Below, in pieces: positions 26,628-35,047 of a stretch of DNA of 38,957 nt. Made by a program: the position numbers and the translations under genes. Positions within the stretch are counted from its first letter, which is position 1. Each line of letters begins with the position of its first letter. The notes under the pieces are model-generated. The model searched no databases. It was given only the letters and a program-made list of their open reading frames with translations, and was not told the origin of the DNA. Source of the DNA: JBHHYU01 sp046757725 (GTDB lineage: Bacteria; Desulfobacterota; Binatia; UBA9968); the NCBI GenBank assembly GCA_046757725.1, contig JBHHYU010000017.1, positions 1-38,957 of the forward strand, in the 5' to 3' direction.

Positions 26628-27800
26628 CTACAAGAAGACCGGCTCCGTACGGGCCTCCACCAGCGGTTTCAGGCCTCCTGAAGTCACCTGATAGGGATGA
26701 GCGATTAGGGCAGTGCCGCCGGCCTTTCCTTGGAGACAGACGCGCAAGGTAAGGAGCATGCCTTCCCTGATTGCGTTCTCATCGCTTTCTGTCAGCAAAG
26801 GATTTTCCACCAGCTCCAGGCCAACTCCGTTGCCCACACCATAAGCCAGGGCGGACTCTTTTGCAGCAGGAAATGGAAGGGCTTCATCGAGCCAAGATCT
26901 CACATCGGCTGACTTCACGCCTGGCTTGATTCCATCCGTCAATCTGAGGAAGAGCTTTTGTGCCAGCCCGTGACTGTCAATCGTATTCTTATCTGGTTTA
27001 CCAAGAAAAAATGTCTGGCCTATTTCCGCCCAGTAACGCTGGTAGGACATGGCCATGGAAACCGATATCGCCTCTCCTTGGCTTACCTCCAGCGGGCCGG
27101 CGGGCCGAAGCCCTATCTCAGGTTGTGAAGACCGGGCCATGAAAAACCTGAAATCTTCGGCTCCGTGACTTCTTGCCGCCCGCTCCGCAAGCGCCATTAC
27201 CTCGTACTCTTTGCGTTGCGGCCTTAATTCATTTGTTAGGATAGAGAAGGCCCGAGTCAAAATCTCGGTCGCTTTTTTGACTAGGGCCACCTCGCGTGGG
27301 ATTTTGGTGAGCCGAAGGAATGCCAACAGCTCTCCACATTGAACCATTTCAACCCCTTCCAGACCCTGCATCAGACCGCTCCATTGCTTGGCACCTAGCT
27401 GCTCCTTTACCGTCACGAGCCCGACCCTCTTCGGCTGGAGACCTCTTGCCTTGAGGACCTGGGAGAGCCCCTGCATAAATCCCCCCACCGAAACCACGTC
27501 GCTAATCCATGTGAGAGTGCGCGAAAAGGGATTGTTTCGGCTTGGTTCCTGGATGACCAGGGCCGGCTCTCCCGTGTACGGAATGATAGCCAATGCGCCG
27601 CGGTTTTTGGGCATGAAATGGCTTACGTAGGCGAGATTTCCAAATTTCCATGAGTCGCCATAGACCAGCATGAGTTCCAAGGATCTTTCCAGCATCCCTT
27701 TGCGAATCCGTTCCAGCCGTTTCTGGAATTCCCCTTCTGGAACGAGCGACCGATCCCAAATACTACAACCGCGATTGAGAACCGTATGCAGCGTATCCAT
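26628..27800 (-). CDS. creatinase/M24-fold protein, metal ligands absent (copy 1)
   Basis: Protein of 390 residues with an N-terminal creatinase domain (about 1-160) and a C-terminal pita-bread fold. The usual aminopeptidase-P metal set (Asp, Asp, His, Glu, Glu) is not present: the first Asp region reads VSMAMSYQRYWAEIGQTF, the His block AYGVGNGVGLELVENP and the Glu block GMLLTLRV. It is therefore not a normal metallopeptidase; creatinase itself is a metal-free enzyme of this fold. The substrate is unknown. It lies 6 bp downstream of copy 2 and 24 bp upstream of the CoA ligase, so all three should be co-transcribed. Confidence 0.88.
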   Translation of the reverse strand: MDTLHTVLNRGCSIWDRSLVPEGEFQKRLERIRKGMLERSLELMLVYGDSWKFGNLAYVSHFMPKNRGALAIIPYTGEPALVIQEPSRNNPFSRTLTWISDVVSVGGFMQGLSQVLKARGLQPKRVGLVTVKEQLGAKQWSGLMQGLEGVEMVQCGELLAFLRLTKIPREVALVKKATEILTRAFSILTNELRPQRKEYEVMALAERAARSHGAEDFRFFMARSSQPEIGLRPAGPLEVSQGEAISVSMAMSYQRYWAEIGQTFFLGKPDKNTIDSHGLAQKLFLRLTDGIKPGVKSADVRSWLDEALPFPAAKESALAYGVGNGVGLELVENPLLTESDENAIREGMLLTLRVCLQGKAGGTALIAHPYQVTSGGLKPLVEARTEPVFL

Positions 27801-27806
27801 AAGTGC

Positions 27807-28952
27807 CTAACCCTTGATCGTAAAAAGCTTCATGGGAGTCTGGGTGAGACGTAGATATCCGTTTTTCTCCACCCAGACCGTATCGCCCAGCATGAGATAG
27901 CCACTCTCCGGCAGGTACTGGTTGGGATGGACCACAAAGTCCGTTCCTTCCTCAATCACGACCTGGTTCTCATCGGTCATTTCGGAAAACGGCAGGGACA
28001 TAAAGCCCAACCCATGACCTCGCACCCGAATGTAAGGAGGACGACAATACTCGGCATACCCATGGGCCGTGAAGACCTCATTCATGGCACGAGAAATATC
28101 ACCGACCTTATTGCCCGGTCGAACCGCATTCAAACTCTTTTCCATCGCTTCTTCGACGATAGGGAATTTCTCGCGGACGATAGGCGGGAGCGGCTCGATG
28201 ACCGCCGTGCGACATAGTTGGACAAACTGTCCCTCACAAGCCGGAGTGATCTCGGCGATAATGATGTCGCTGGCCCGGAGCTTCCGATCTGTCGGCGGAT
28301 GGGTACAATAGTTGTGGTCCGAGGCGGTTACCATGCCGAAATTATCCTCCGATCCCCGTGAGCGCATGGCATATTCCACCTCGGCCGCAAGCTCGTACTC
28401 GGCCATGCCCACCCGCGCGTTGGCCAGCAGAGCCGAAAATCCGGCATCGGCTATCTCGCCGGCACGCTTGAGGGCCCCCAGCGCATCCGGCCCCGGTGAC
28501 CGAGCCAGGGCATTGAGAATCGCATCCATGGGCCTGGGCCGAATACTCGGTATCCCCTGCAGTCCCTGATAGATAGCGGCAGGCATAAAGGCCCAGCCGA
28601 CAATACCTACCTCCCCTTGGACGCCCTTCTGCCGCGTGCTTTCGTTTACCCCTTCAATGAACCTATCGACGACGCGCACATCCTGTATCCACGTCCGCTC
28701 CTTCACTCTGCCTCGGTCCCAGGGCAAGCTGATGAAAAGAGTAGCCGCGCCGGCAGCGGTGAGCAAGACGGCAGTGTGCGGCCCCATCGGTAGAAGCCCG
28801 GATATCCACAGCACGGGATTGACTTCGAGCATGCTAAGCTGGCCGGGGGCATAGAGCAGGAGTGCCGAAAGCTTCTCCCGCTTCATCGTTTCGCACAGTG
28901 AGGCTACTTTCGTCTGAAAGGGATGAAAACTCGGAGATGCCTTACTTTCCAT
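27807..28952 (-). CDS. creatinase/M24-fold protein, altered metal site (copy 2)
   Basis: Protein of 381 residues, N-terminal creatinase domain plus pita-bread domain, distantly paralogous to copy 1. The metal positions read Glu and Gln in IIAEITPACEGQFVQLCRTAVI where Asp, Asp are usual; His is kept in RGHGLGF, the following Glu is His in DFVVHPNQY, and the last Glu position is close to LGDTVWVEKNG. This is either a non-metal hydrolase like creatinase or a different coordination. It starts 221 bp after leuC and leads directly into copy 1. The ATG has GGAGAT upstream. Confidence 0.88.
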   Translation of the reverse strand: MESKASPSFHPFQTKVASLCETMKREKLSALLLYAPGQLSMLEVNPVLWISGLLPMGPHTAVLLTAAGAATLFISLPWDRGRVKERTWIQDVRVVDRFIEGVNESTRQKGVQGEVGIVGWAFMPAAIYQGLQGIPSIRPRPMDAILNALARSPGPDALGALKRAGEIADAGFSALLANARVGMAEYELAAEVEYAMRSRGSEDNFGMVTASDHNYCTHPPTDRKLRASDIIIAEITPACEGQFVQLCRTAVIEPLPPIVREKFPIVEEAMEKSLNAVRPGNKVGDISRAMNEVFTAHGYAEYCRPPYIRVRGHGLGFMSLPFSEMTDENQVVIEEGTDFVVHPNQYLPESGYLMLGDTVWVEKNGYLRLTQTPMKLFTIKG

Positions 28953-29173
28953 TGATCTCCTCTATCTGTAGAAATAACCCGCTCATCTTCTGTTTATGCC
29001 CAATGGCGATTGCATAACCAAACTGCCTCCCTGAGTTTGTAGGTGATCGAAATCATAGTTTCGCCTGTCTCTTGCCAGATCCAAATAGTTCGCCATTCAA
29101 CTTCGGCGCAGGTAATCTTACCGAAGTTACTGAAAGGCAAATTCAGGCTCCTCCGGGCTGTCCCTCCAAGTTC

Positions 29174-30436
29174 TTACGGCAGTATCTCTCTCGGGTCAGT
29201 GATGGCTCCCCTGATTGCAGTTGCCGCTGCAACGGCGGGGCTTCCCAGATAAATCTCAGCGTTGTAACTCCCCATGCGCCCCTGGTAGTTGCGGTTTGCA
29301 GTCGACAGTGTGACCTCGCCGTCGGCCATCACGCCACCGTCCCCCGCGCACGCACTGCAGCCTGGGTTGGTAACCAAGGCGCCCGCCTCCAGAAAGGTTG
29401 AGTAGGTCCCGTCCTTCACAGTACGCTCGATGATCCCTTTAGAGGCGGGGCTCACGAGCAGCCGGACTCCCGGCGCGATCTTGTGCCCTTTGAGAATCGC
29501 TGCAGCCTCCACCAGGTCCTCGTATTTCGCATTTGCGCATGAACCGATGAAGACCTGATTGACCCTGGTACCTGCAACTTGGTCGATTGGCTTTACGTTG
29601 TCAACGGCGTGGGGGCAGGCGATCTGAGGCACGAGACTAGGGCCGTCTACGGTTACCCTCTTCACATAGACGGCATCGGGGTCCGGCTGAATTTCGCTGT
29701 ACCGGTCCTGCGTCACGCCGCGCTCATCCAAATAGGTGCGGGTGGTTTGATCCGGGCGAACGAAGGCGTTCTTCGCACCAAGCTCCATGCCGAGGTTGCA
29801 TAGCGTCATTCGATCAGAGATGGAGAGCCTTTCAGTGTAGCTACCATGAAACTCTACGGAACAATAGGTGGCGCCGTCGGCCGTAACGTCGCCGATCAAC
29901 TTGAGCATCACATCCTTCGAGCTGACGCCGCGCGCCAGCGGCCCTTCTAGAGTGACCTTGACGGACTCCGGTACCTTCATCCAGAGCTTTCCCGTAACCC
30001 AGGCGGCAGTAAGCTCGCTGAAACCGACCCCGGTGCCAAAGGCACCAAGGGCGCCGTAGATCGTGCTGTGCGAGTCGGTCCCGATGATGACCATACCGGG
30101 GCGGATGTATCCTTCTTCCGTCAGCACTACGTGTGCAATCCCGGCGTTGACGTCGTAGAATGTCTTAATCCCGTGCCGGGCGGCAAACTCACGGCAGAGC
30201 CGCTGGTCCCCCGCAATCTTGGCGGTTTGGGCCGGGGAGATGTGATCCATGACCATGGCAATGCGGTCGCGATCGTAGAGCTTATCGGTCCCCAGCTTCT
30301 CCATCGTGCGAATGCAGCGCCAGCTTGCCATATGGCTCATGTAGAGATCGGGATAAACATCCACGATCTCACCTGGGTGAACCTCCGTGACTCCGGCGGC
30401 TCTTGCGAGCACCTTTTCAGCGAACGCTGTTCCCAT
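29174..30436 (-). CDS. leuC: LeuC-type hydro-lyase large subunit, Fe-S cysteines intact
   Basis: Protein of 420 residues of the aconitase superfamily, archaeal/short LeuC type (3-isopropylmalate dehydratase, homoaconitase or citraconate-type hydratase). The [4Fe-4S] ligands are present: Cys300 in IGSCANAKYEDL and Cys360/Cys363 in NPGCSACAG. Substrate-loop motifs are MDHISP, GTDSHSTIYGALG and STANRNYQGRMG. The small subunit is encoded 6 bp upstream. No leuA or leuB is nearby, and the neighbours are catabolic, so leucine synthesis is not assured; a related hydroxy-acid isomerase is as likely. Confidence 0.9.
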   Translation of the reverse strand: MGTAFAEKVLARAAGVTEVHPGEIVDVYPDLYMSHMASWRCIRTMEKLGTDKLYDRDRIAMVMDHISPAQTAKIAGDQRLCREFAARHGIKTFYDVNAGIAHVVLTEEGYIRPGMVIIGTDSHSTIYGALGAFGTGVGFSELTAAWVTGKLWMKVPESVKVTLEGPLARGVSSKDVMLKLIGDVTADGATYCSVEFHGSYTERLSISDRMTLCNLGMELGAKNAFVRPDQTTRTYLDERGVTQDRYSEIQPDPDAVYVKRVTVDGPSLVPQIACPHAVDNVKPIDQVAGTRVNQVFIGSCANAKYEDLVEAAAILKGHKIAPGVRLLVSPASKGIIERTVKDGTYSTFLEAGALVTNPGCSACAGDGGVMADGEVTLSTANRNYQGRMGSYNAEIYLGSPAVAAATAIRGAITDPREILP

Positions 30437-30442
30437 GCCACT

Positions 30443-30955
30443 TCACCGTTTCTGTGCTTCCTGCGCAGGCAGGACATACTTTGCAAGATAAGGAATCAGA
30501 CCACCGGCCTCGAGGATCTGTTTGAGACTCTCAGGATAGGTGACGAAACGGAAGTTCTTCCGTTGAATTCTGATCGTCCCGCGCGCCAAGTCAATCCAGA
30601 GCTCACCACCCTCCACTGCGGCCTCTACCGCTTCAGGGCATTCGACCGCCGGCAGGCCGGTGTTGATGCAGTTCCGAAAGAAGACGCGGGAGAAGGACTT
30701 CGCTACCACCACCTTGATCCCGGCACCGACCAAGCAGCTGGCGGCCTGCTCCCGTGCGCTCCCGGAGCCCATGTTTCTACCAGCGACCACCACCTGGGAG
30801 GACCAAAGCCGCTGCTGCACCTCCGGTCCCATGGGTTCGAAGGCATGCTTGGCCAGTTCCTGAGGATCGATGCTTACCAGGTAGCGGCCGGGGATGATAA
30901 CGTCGGTATTGACGTTGTTCCCGAACTTGATGACTTTTCCACCGATCTCACCCAT
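30443..30955 (-). CDS. leuD: LeuD-type hydro-lyase small subunit
   Basis: Protein of 170 residues, the swivelling small subunit partner of the LeuC next to it. Motifs are FGNNVNTDVIIPGRYL, the substrate loop GRNMGSGSAREQAA and VVAKSFSRVFFRNCINTGLP. The ATG at 30955 overlaps the TGA of the cyclodeaminase-like gene (TGATG), the mark of tight coupling; a longer start inside that gene is less likely. GGAGG lies 13 bases upstream. Confidence 0.9.
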   Translation of the reverse strand: MGEIGGKVIKFGNNVNTDVIIPGRYLVSIDPQELAKHAFEPMGPEVQQRLWSSQVVVAGRNMGSGSAREQAASCLVGAGIKVVVAKSFSRVFFRNCINTGLPAVECPEAVEAAVEGGELWIDLARGTIRIQRKNFRFVTYPESLKQILEAGGLIPYLAKYVLPAQEAQKR

Positions 30956-32034
30956 CACGGTGTCGTATCCTCCAGGAACCATTCGGTTGGTACCTCACGC
31001 CCCAACCCTTTCCTTTCTGCAATGGCGAGCACTCGCGCGCCCACCGCAGCGAACTGAAGTCCCATCCCCGTGTTGTTGGCGAAAACGGTAATCTGGTCTG
31101 GGTGGGCACGCCCAGGGAAGCGCCCGACGAATAAATCACCGATCTCCCCAATCTCCTCCCAGCTCTTCTTGCCTTTTTTCACCGGCTCCATGATATCGAC
31201 CTGGTTGTCATACTCGATCTGCTCTTTCGAGGTCACGATCAGAACGTCGGCACGATCGAAAGTCACGCTGTCCAACTCGCGTCGGAGCGAGGTGCGGTCC
31301 GGGGAGGTGATGGCGGTGACGTGGGTGCCGGGCTCCAGCCAGCCGCCGTCGAAACAAGGGTCCATGGTGGCGGTGGCACAGGTCACAATCTGACATCCCC
31401 GGACAGCGTCTCTTGGATGTTCCACCGCTATGATCCGTTTGCCAAGCTTTTCGCACCACTCCTTGGCAAAGGCCTCGCGGTGTGCTGGGGTCGGGCTATA
31501 GACACGTACTTCCTCGATCTCAGGGCGCACCATAAAAAGATAGCGCAGGTGAGCCTCAGCTTGCCAGCCGGATCCGAAGAGCCCCGAGACCTTCGCGTTT
31601 GGATTGGACAGCTCGCGGATTCCCAACGCTGAAGTGGCACCGACCCTTAGTTTCTGGATGTAGCTGTCGTGCATGACCACCAGCGGCTCTAGGGTCTCGA
31701 GACTGTAGAGGGTAACGAGTCCGACAAAGGTTTTACCCGGAGCCGCCGGGATGAGCCGCCGCCGCTTGACGCCGTTGGCGAGTGTCTCCACGCCTGCCAT
31801 GTCCGAGGTGATGCGCAATGCCCAGACCCCAGAAGACAAATTTCCTCCCTCCTGTGACTTGAACCGGAAGCGGAAACCCGGATGATGCTTATCCTCCACC
31901 GGAAACATGGTGTGATTGCGCGGGCGATTCCCGGCCTTGCCCTGCGCGTGTTCTTTATAGGCGACCTCTAGGACCTCCATACAGTCCTCGAGGGTAAGGA
32001 TCTGCTCGATCTCGCTGTTGTTAAGAACACGCAT
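30955..32034 (-). CDS. ornithine cyclodeaminase / mu-crystallin family protein
   Basis: Protein of 359 residues, an NAD(P)-dependent family including ornithine cyclodeaminase, ketimine reductases, pyrroline-2-carboxylate reductase and alanine dehydrogenase. The N-terminal domain starts MRVLNNSEIEQILTLEDCMEVLEVAYKEHAQGK; the Rossmann loop is SGLFGSGWQAEAHL near 160-175; ITSPDRTSLRRELD and the C-terminal VFANNTGMGLQFAAVGA are family blocks. Which amino or imino acid it uses is not clear. ATG 32034 follows GGAGG. It is flanked by the two LeuC/LeuD pairs, an unusual setting. Confidence 0.92.
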   Translation of the reverse strand: MRVLNNSEIEQILTLEDCMEVLEVAYKEHAQGKAGNRPRNHTMFPVEDKHHPGFRFRFKSQEGGNLSSGVWALRITSDMAGVETLANGVKRRRLIPAAPGKTFVGLVTLYSLETLEPLVVMHDSYIQKLRVGATSALGIRELSNPNAKVSGLFGSGWQAEAHLRYLFMVRPEIEEVRVYSPTPAHREAFAKEWCEKLGKRIIAVEHPRDAVRGCQIVTCATATMDPCFDGGWLEPGTHVTAITSPDRTSLRRELDSVTFDRADVLIVTSKEQIEYDNQVDIMEPVKKGKKSWEEIGEIGDLFVGRFPGRAHPDQITVFANNTGMGLQFAAVGARVLAIAERKGLGREVPTEWFLEDTTP

Positions 32035-32056
32035 GGTGGTTCGTTCCTCCCTGGGA

Positions 32057-32551
32057 TTATCCCTCGCCCGCAAGCTGCTCTGCCATAGCAATGAGCCCGC
32101 CTGCCTGCAGCATCTGGAGGAGGAAAGGGGGTGTGGGCTTGGCCTGAAACCCACGGCCGGTAGTCTCGTTAACGATCTTCCCGCTCTCGATGTCTACTTG
32201 CAAGATATCACCGTTGCTGACCTGGTCTGTGATTCCCGGGCACTCAAGTATCGGCATTCCGATCTCAAAACCGTTTCGATAGAAGGTGCGGGCAAAGTGA
32301 TCGGCTATGATGCAACCGATGCCGGTCCGCTGCAGCACCTTGGCGGCCACCGCGCGACCGGAGGATTGCCCAAAGTGCTTTCCCGCGACCAGAATATCCC
32401 CCGGTTTTACCTTTGACGGGAACTCAGGATTGCAGGTTTCCAGAACATGTTTGAGGATCTCAGAGAAGGGGCGCAAAACCAGATCGGAGGGAACGATCCG
32501 GTCGGTCGGGATATTGTCTCCGAATTTCCAACAACGTCCTCGTGCTTGCAT
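32057..32551 (-). CDS. LeuD-like small subunit, divergent (copy 2)
   Basis: Protein of 164 residues. FGDNIPTDRIVPSDLVLRP and IIADHFARTFYRNGFEIGMP mark it as a LeuD-type swivel subunit. The substrate loop is changed: GKHFGQSSGRAVAA instead of the usual GxNFGCGSSREHA, so the Glu after Arg is lost. An ATG three codons earlier (32560) sits too close to AAGGAT, so 32551 is preferred, though both are possible. It is 16 bp after the cysteine-less large subunit and is surely its partner. Confidence 0.88.
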   Translation of the reverse strand: MQARGRCWKFGDNIPTDRIVPSDLVLRPFSEILKHVLETCNPEFPSKVKPGDILVAGKHFGQSSGRAVAAKVLQRTGIGCIIADHFARTFYRNGFEIGMPILECPGITDQVSNGDILQVDIESGKIVNETTGRGFQAKPTPPFLLQMLQAGGLIAMAEQLAGEG

Positions 32552-32567
32552 GGTTACCATCCTTAAC

Positions 32568-33839
32568 CTATTTCAGATACTGCCTGGGGTCTGCTATCGA
32601 GCCCGCGACGGCCGACGCGGCTACGGTCAGGGCTGAGGCAAGATACATCTTGGCCTCAGGGCTTCCATTGCGGCCTGGGAAATTCCGGGCGTGGGTGGAG
32701 ATCATCGACTCCTCGGCGGTCATCGCCCCCATATTGTACGCCTGATTCGACCCGGTGCTCGGTGGAAACCAGGTGGCTCCGGCCTCATGGAGCAGCTCGA
32801 CCAATCCCTCGCGCAAGGCCTGTGTAAATACAGCGCGGCTTGACGGGACAAGGTTGAACCTGAGGTCCCGGTGCACACGCCGTCCTTTCAGAATCTGAGC
32901 CGCAAGTCGGAAATCCTCCAGCCGTCCGCCGCCATGTCCGCCTAGCTCGGCCCATTGGACAGGGGCTCCCTGGATCTCGGTGACGGTCTTTACGTTTCCC
33001 ACTGTCGGCGGGCAAGCCACTTGAGGCTCAAGATCGCTGATGTCCCATTCCCAAACGTCCTCAAACTTTCTATCCGGATCGCCTTTCAGTACGTCAAAGG
33101 GTTTATCGGTCACGCTGCGCACGAGGGCGAGGGTCTTTTCATCAGGCTCAATGTAGCCGCACTTGGCCCCCAAGTCCACCACGATCAGAGGGAAGAGCCA
33201 GCGGTCCCAGAAATCCAGACGCTCGATGTAGGGCCCGGTAAACTCCAGTGCCTTGTAGATGGCACCGCCCTCGCCGATTATGGCAGTGAGCCACAACGCC
33301 GCATCCCGTGGCGTGGCTCCGGATTGGTGTGTTCCGTCAAGTCTGACCTGGATTGTCTCCGGGACTCGGAACCAGGCTTTGCCAAACGGCATGACGGTTC
33401 CCGCGTGCGAGTTATTTCCGAGACCGGTAGAAAAGCATCCCATTGTCCCGTGGACGGGCGTGTGGCTGTCCGAGCCGACAACCACCGTGCCGGGCCGGAT
33501 AAAACCGTTGCGAACCATGACGTGGTGCGTGTTTCCGTTGCCGCAGTCAAAGAGGTTGATCCCCCAACGCCGGGCGAACCTTCGATTCTCTTGGAGGATG
33601 CGAGCACTTTCCTCCGTCGGCGGACAGAAGTGGTGGTCGAAGATCATCACTACACGTTCCGGGTAGCGCATGGGTCGGCGAACCTCTTTCTCAAAAACGG
33701 GCGCCGTGAGGTAGCCGCTCAGGTCGTGTAAGAGCAAGGCATCCACGTTGGCGACTACCACTTCACCCGGTGTGACTCCCTTGCGACCGCTGGCACGGGC
33801 TAGAATCTTTTCGATCATATTCATGGCAGAAACCGCCAT
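32568..33839 (-). CDS. LeuC-like large subunit lacking all Fe-S cysteines (copy 2)
   Basis: Protein of 423 residues aligning along its length with LeuC/aconitase large subunits: FDHHFCPP, CGNGNTHHVMVRNGFIRPGTVVVGSDSHTPVHG, CGYIEPDE, GGRLEDFRLAAQILKG and STHARNFPGRNGSPEAKMYLAS. The three [4Fe-4S] cysteines are all replaced: GSCTN reads GGHGG (His302), and the GCxxC block reads PSTGSNQ (residues 360-366). Substrate-loop Ser and Arg are kept. A standard cluster cannot form, so the reaction must differ from dehydratase-isomerases, or the protein is non-catalytic. It forms a pair with the following LeuD-like gene. Paralogy with 29174-30436 is plain. Confidence 0.9.
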   Translation of the reverse strand: MAVSAMNMIEKILARASGRKGVTPGEVVVANVDALLLHDLSGYLTAPVFEKEVRRPMRYPERVVMIFDHHFCPPTEESARILQENRRFARRWGINLFDCGNGNTHHVMVRNGFIRPGTVVVGSDSHTPVHGTMGCFSTGLGNNSHAGTVMPFGKAWFRVPETIQVRLDGTHQSGATPRDAALWLTAIIGEGGAIYKALEFTGPYIERLDFWDRWLFPLIVVDLGAKCGYIEPDEKTLALVRSVTDKPFDVLKGDPDRKFEDVWEWDISDLEPQVACPPTVGNVKTVTEIQGAPVQWAELGGHGGGRLEDFRLAAQILKGRRVHRDLRFNLVPSSRAVFTQALREGLVELLHEAGATWFPPSTGSNQAYNMGAMTAEESMISTHARNFPGRNGSPEAKMYLASALTVAASAVAGSIADPRQYLK

Positions 33840-33916
33840 TTCAATTCACCCGTTGTGTTTACACTGCACCTATCTAATTCGCTTGTCATCCCAAACATCG
33901 CCCTAGTGTATTGCCC

Positions 33917-35011
33917 TCACCGCGACCTTTTGGGTAGGTTCTTTAAATACTCTATGCCTTCTTTGTACCCTTCAAAGAGTCGCTTGAGCCCATCTTTGAC
34001 GACACGAGCTGCGTCGTCTCCAATGAGAGCATTTGCCGGCTGGTTCAATGTCTTTTGGAAATCCCGCTGATAAGCTTTATCCCTCGTCATGGCCTCAAAA
34101 GCTTTGCTCAGGATCGCAAGGCGATCGGCCGGCACGTTCGGGGGTAAAGCGACCGAGCTTTGAAACGTTTGGGGCGCCACTGCAGCCTTCCATGCTTCCC
34201 AGACGCGGCCTTTCTTCTTCTCTTTGGGAAGAATCTCTGCCAGGGTCGGTACATTTGGAAGCAGAGGAGAGCGTTTAAAAGAGCCGTTCGGTTGTAAGTT
34301 ACCGGTCTGCCAGAGAATAGCCGCTGTTCCGTTTTCCTCCCGTGGTTTAATCAACGCGTTATAAGCTGCAAGAGGATGCTCGCTCACATGGATCTCGCCT
34401 CTGTCCATGGCCGCCATCAAGCCCGCCGATCCCCGGTAGCCCGTTACCCACTTGTGTTTAACGCCCAGGAGTACCAGTGCGACTTTCGGTCTCAAGCTCC
34501 GCAGGCTGGTGACTCCGCTACCCCCTGCCGCGAGCACTACTGGAGTCCGGGAGAGATCCGCCACCGTCTTGACTTTGGAAGTCTTGGGGTTAAAGACCGC
34601 TACCCAACTGTCGGACTGCACCCAGATAATGGGCATCTTACGGATGTCATACTGAACCTTCCCCGCACGTAAAAAGGTATTCATAATGGTGCTGGAGGGG
34701 AAGTGGAGTATGGTCAGCCCATCCCCTTTTGCCACGGCATAGGTATAATTTGCTGCAATAATGCCGCCGGCACCGGTGATGTTCTGGACGATGGCCTTAG
34801 GATGTCCCGGGATATATCTGGGCAGGTATCGGGCGAAAAGCCGAGACCGGAGATCGATAGAACCCCCCGGTGAGAATCCCGCAACAACTCTCATTGTTTT
34901 TCCTGCAAAGAAAGAAGACCCTGCAGCGGTCCCGGGCGTTGATATTGATAACCCGGCAAGGAGTGTTACACCGAGAGTCAGCTTAAGCAGTAGAAACGAT
35001 CTTTTGACCAT
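33917..35011 (-). CDS. TctC-type tripartite tricarboxylate transporter receptor
   Basis: Protein of 364 residues. A signal peptide (basic MVKRSF, hydrophobic core, GTAAG) precedes the TctC/Bug fold: MRVVAGFSPGGSIDLRSRLFARYLPRYIPGHP, QNITGAGGIIAANYTYAVAKGDG and the closing lobe PPNVPADRLAILSKAFEAMTRD. Such receptors bind carboxylates or other small ligands in the periplasm, often without a linked membrane part; no tctA or tctB is here. ATG 35011 follows GGAGG at eight bases. It lies 36 bp after UbiD copy 3. Confidence 0.92.
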   Translation of the reverse strand: MVKRSFLLLKLTLGVTLLAGLSISTPGTAAGSSFFAGKTMRVVAGFSPGGSIDLRSRLFARYLPRYIPGHPKAIVQNITGAGGIIAANYTYAVAKGDGLTILHFPSSTIMNTFLRAGKVQYDIRKMPIIWVQSDSWVAVFNPKTSKVKTVADLSRTPVVLAAGGSGVTSLRSLRPKVALVLLGVKHKWVTGYRGSAGLMAAMDRGEIHVSEHPLAAYNALIKPREENGTAAILWQTGNLQPNGSFKRSPLLPNVPTLAEILPKEKKKGRVWEAWKAAVAPQTFQSSVALPPNVPADRLAILSKAFEAMTRDKAYQRDFQKTLNQPANALIGDDAARVVKDGLKRLFEGYKEGIEYLKNLPKRSR

Positions 35012-35047
35012 GGATTTAACCTCCTTAATAACTGAAATCATGCTGAT

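Noticed and set aside
29174..30955. Leucine biosynthesis operon
   Set aside because: leuC and leuD are present but leuA, leuB and ilv genes are not, and the neighbours are catabolic.
30068..31057. 329-residue plus-strand frame opposite leuC/leuD
   Set aside because: It is antisense to two clear genes with intact motifs; no domain or ribosome site.
32955..33731. 258-residue plus-strand frame
   Set aside because: Antisense shadow of the LeuC-like gene; composition typical of reverse-frame open stretches.
32057..33839. LeuC2/LeuD2 as AcnX (cis-3-hydroxyproline dehydratase), which also pairs with cyclodeaminase-family reductases
   Set aside because: The neighbour fits, but the large subunit follows the LeuC/aconitase motif order (SDSHT, STxxRNFxGR) rather than what I know of AcnX, and AcnX needs an Fe-S centre; kept only as a pathway hint.
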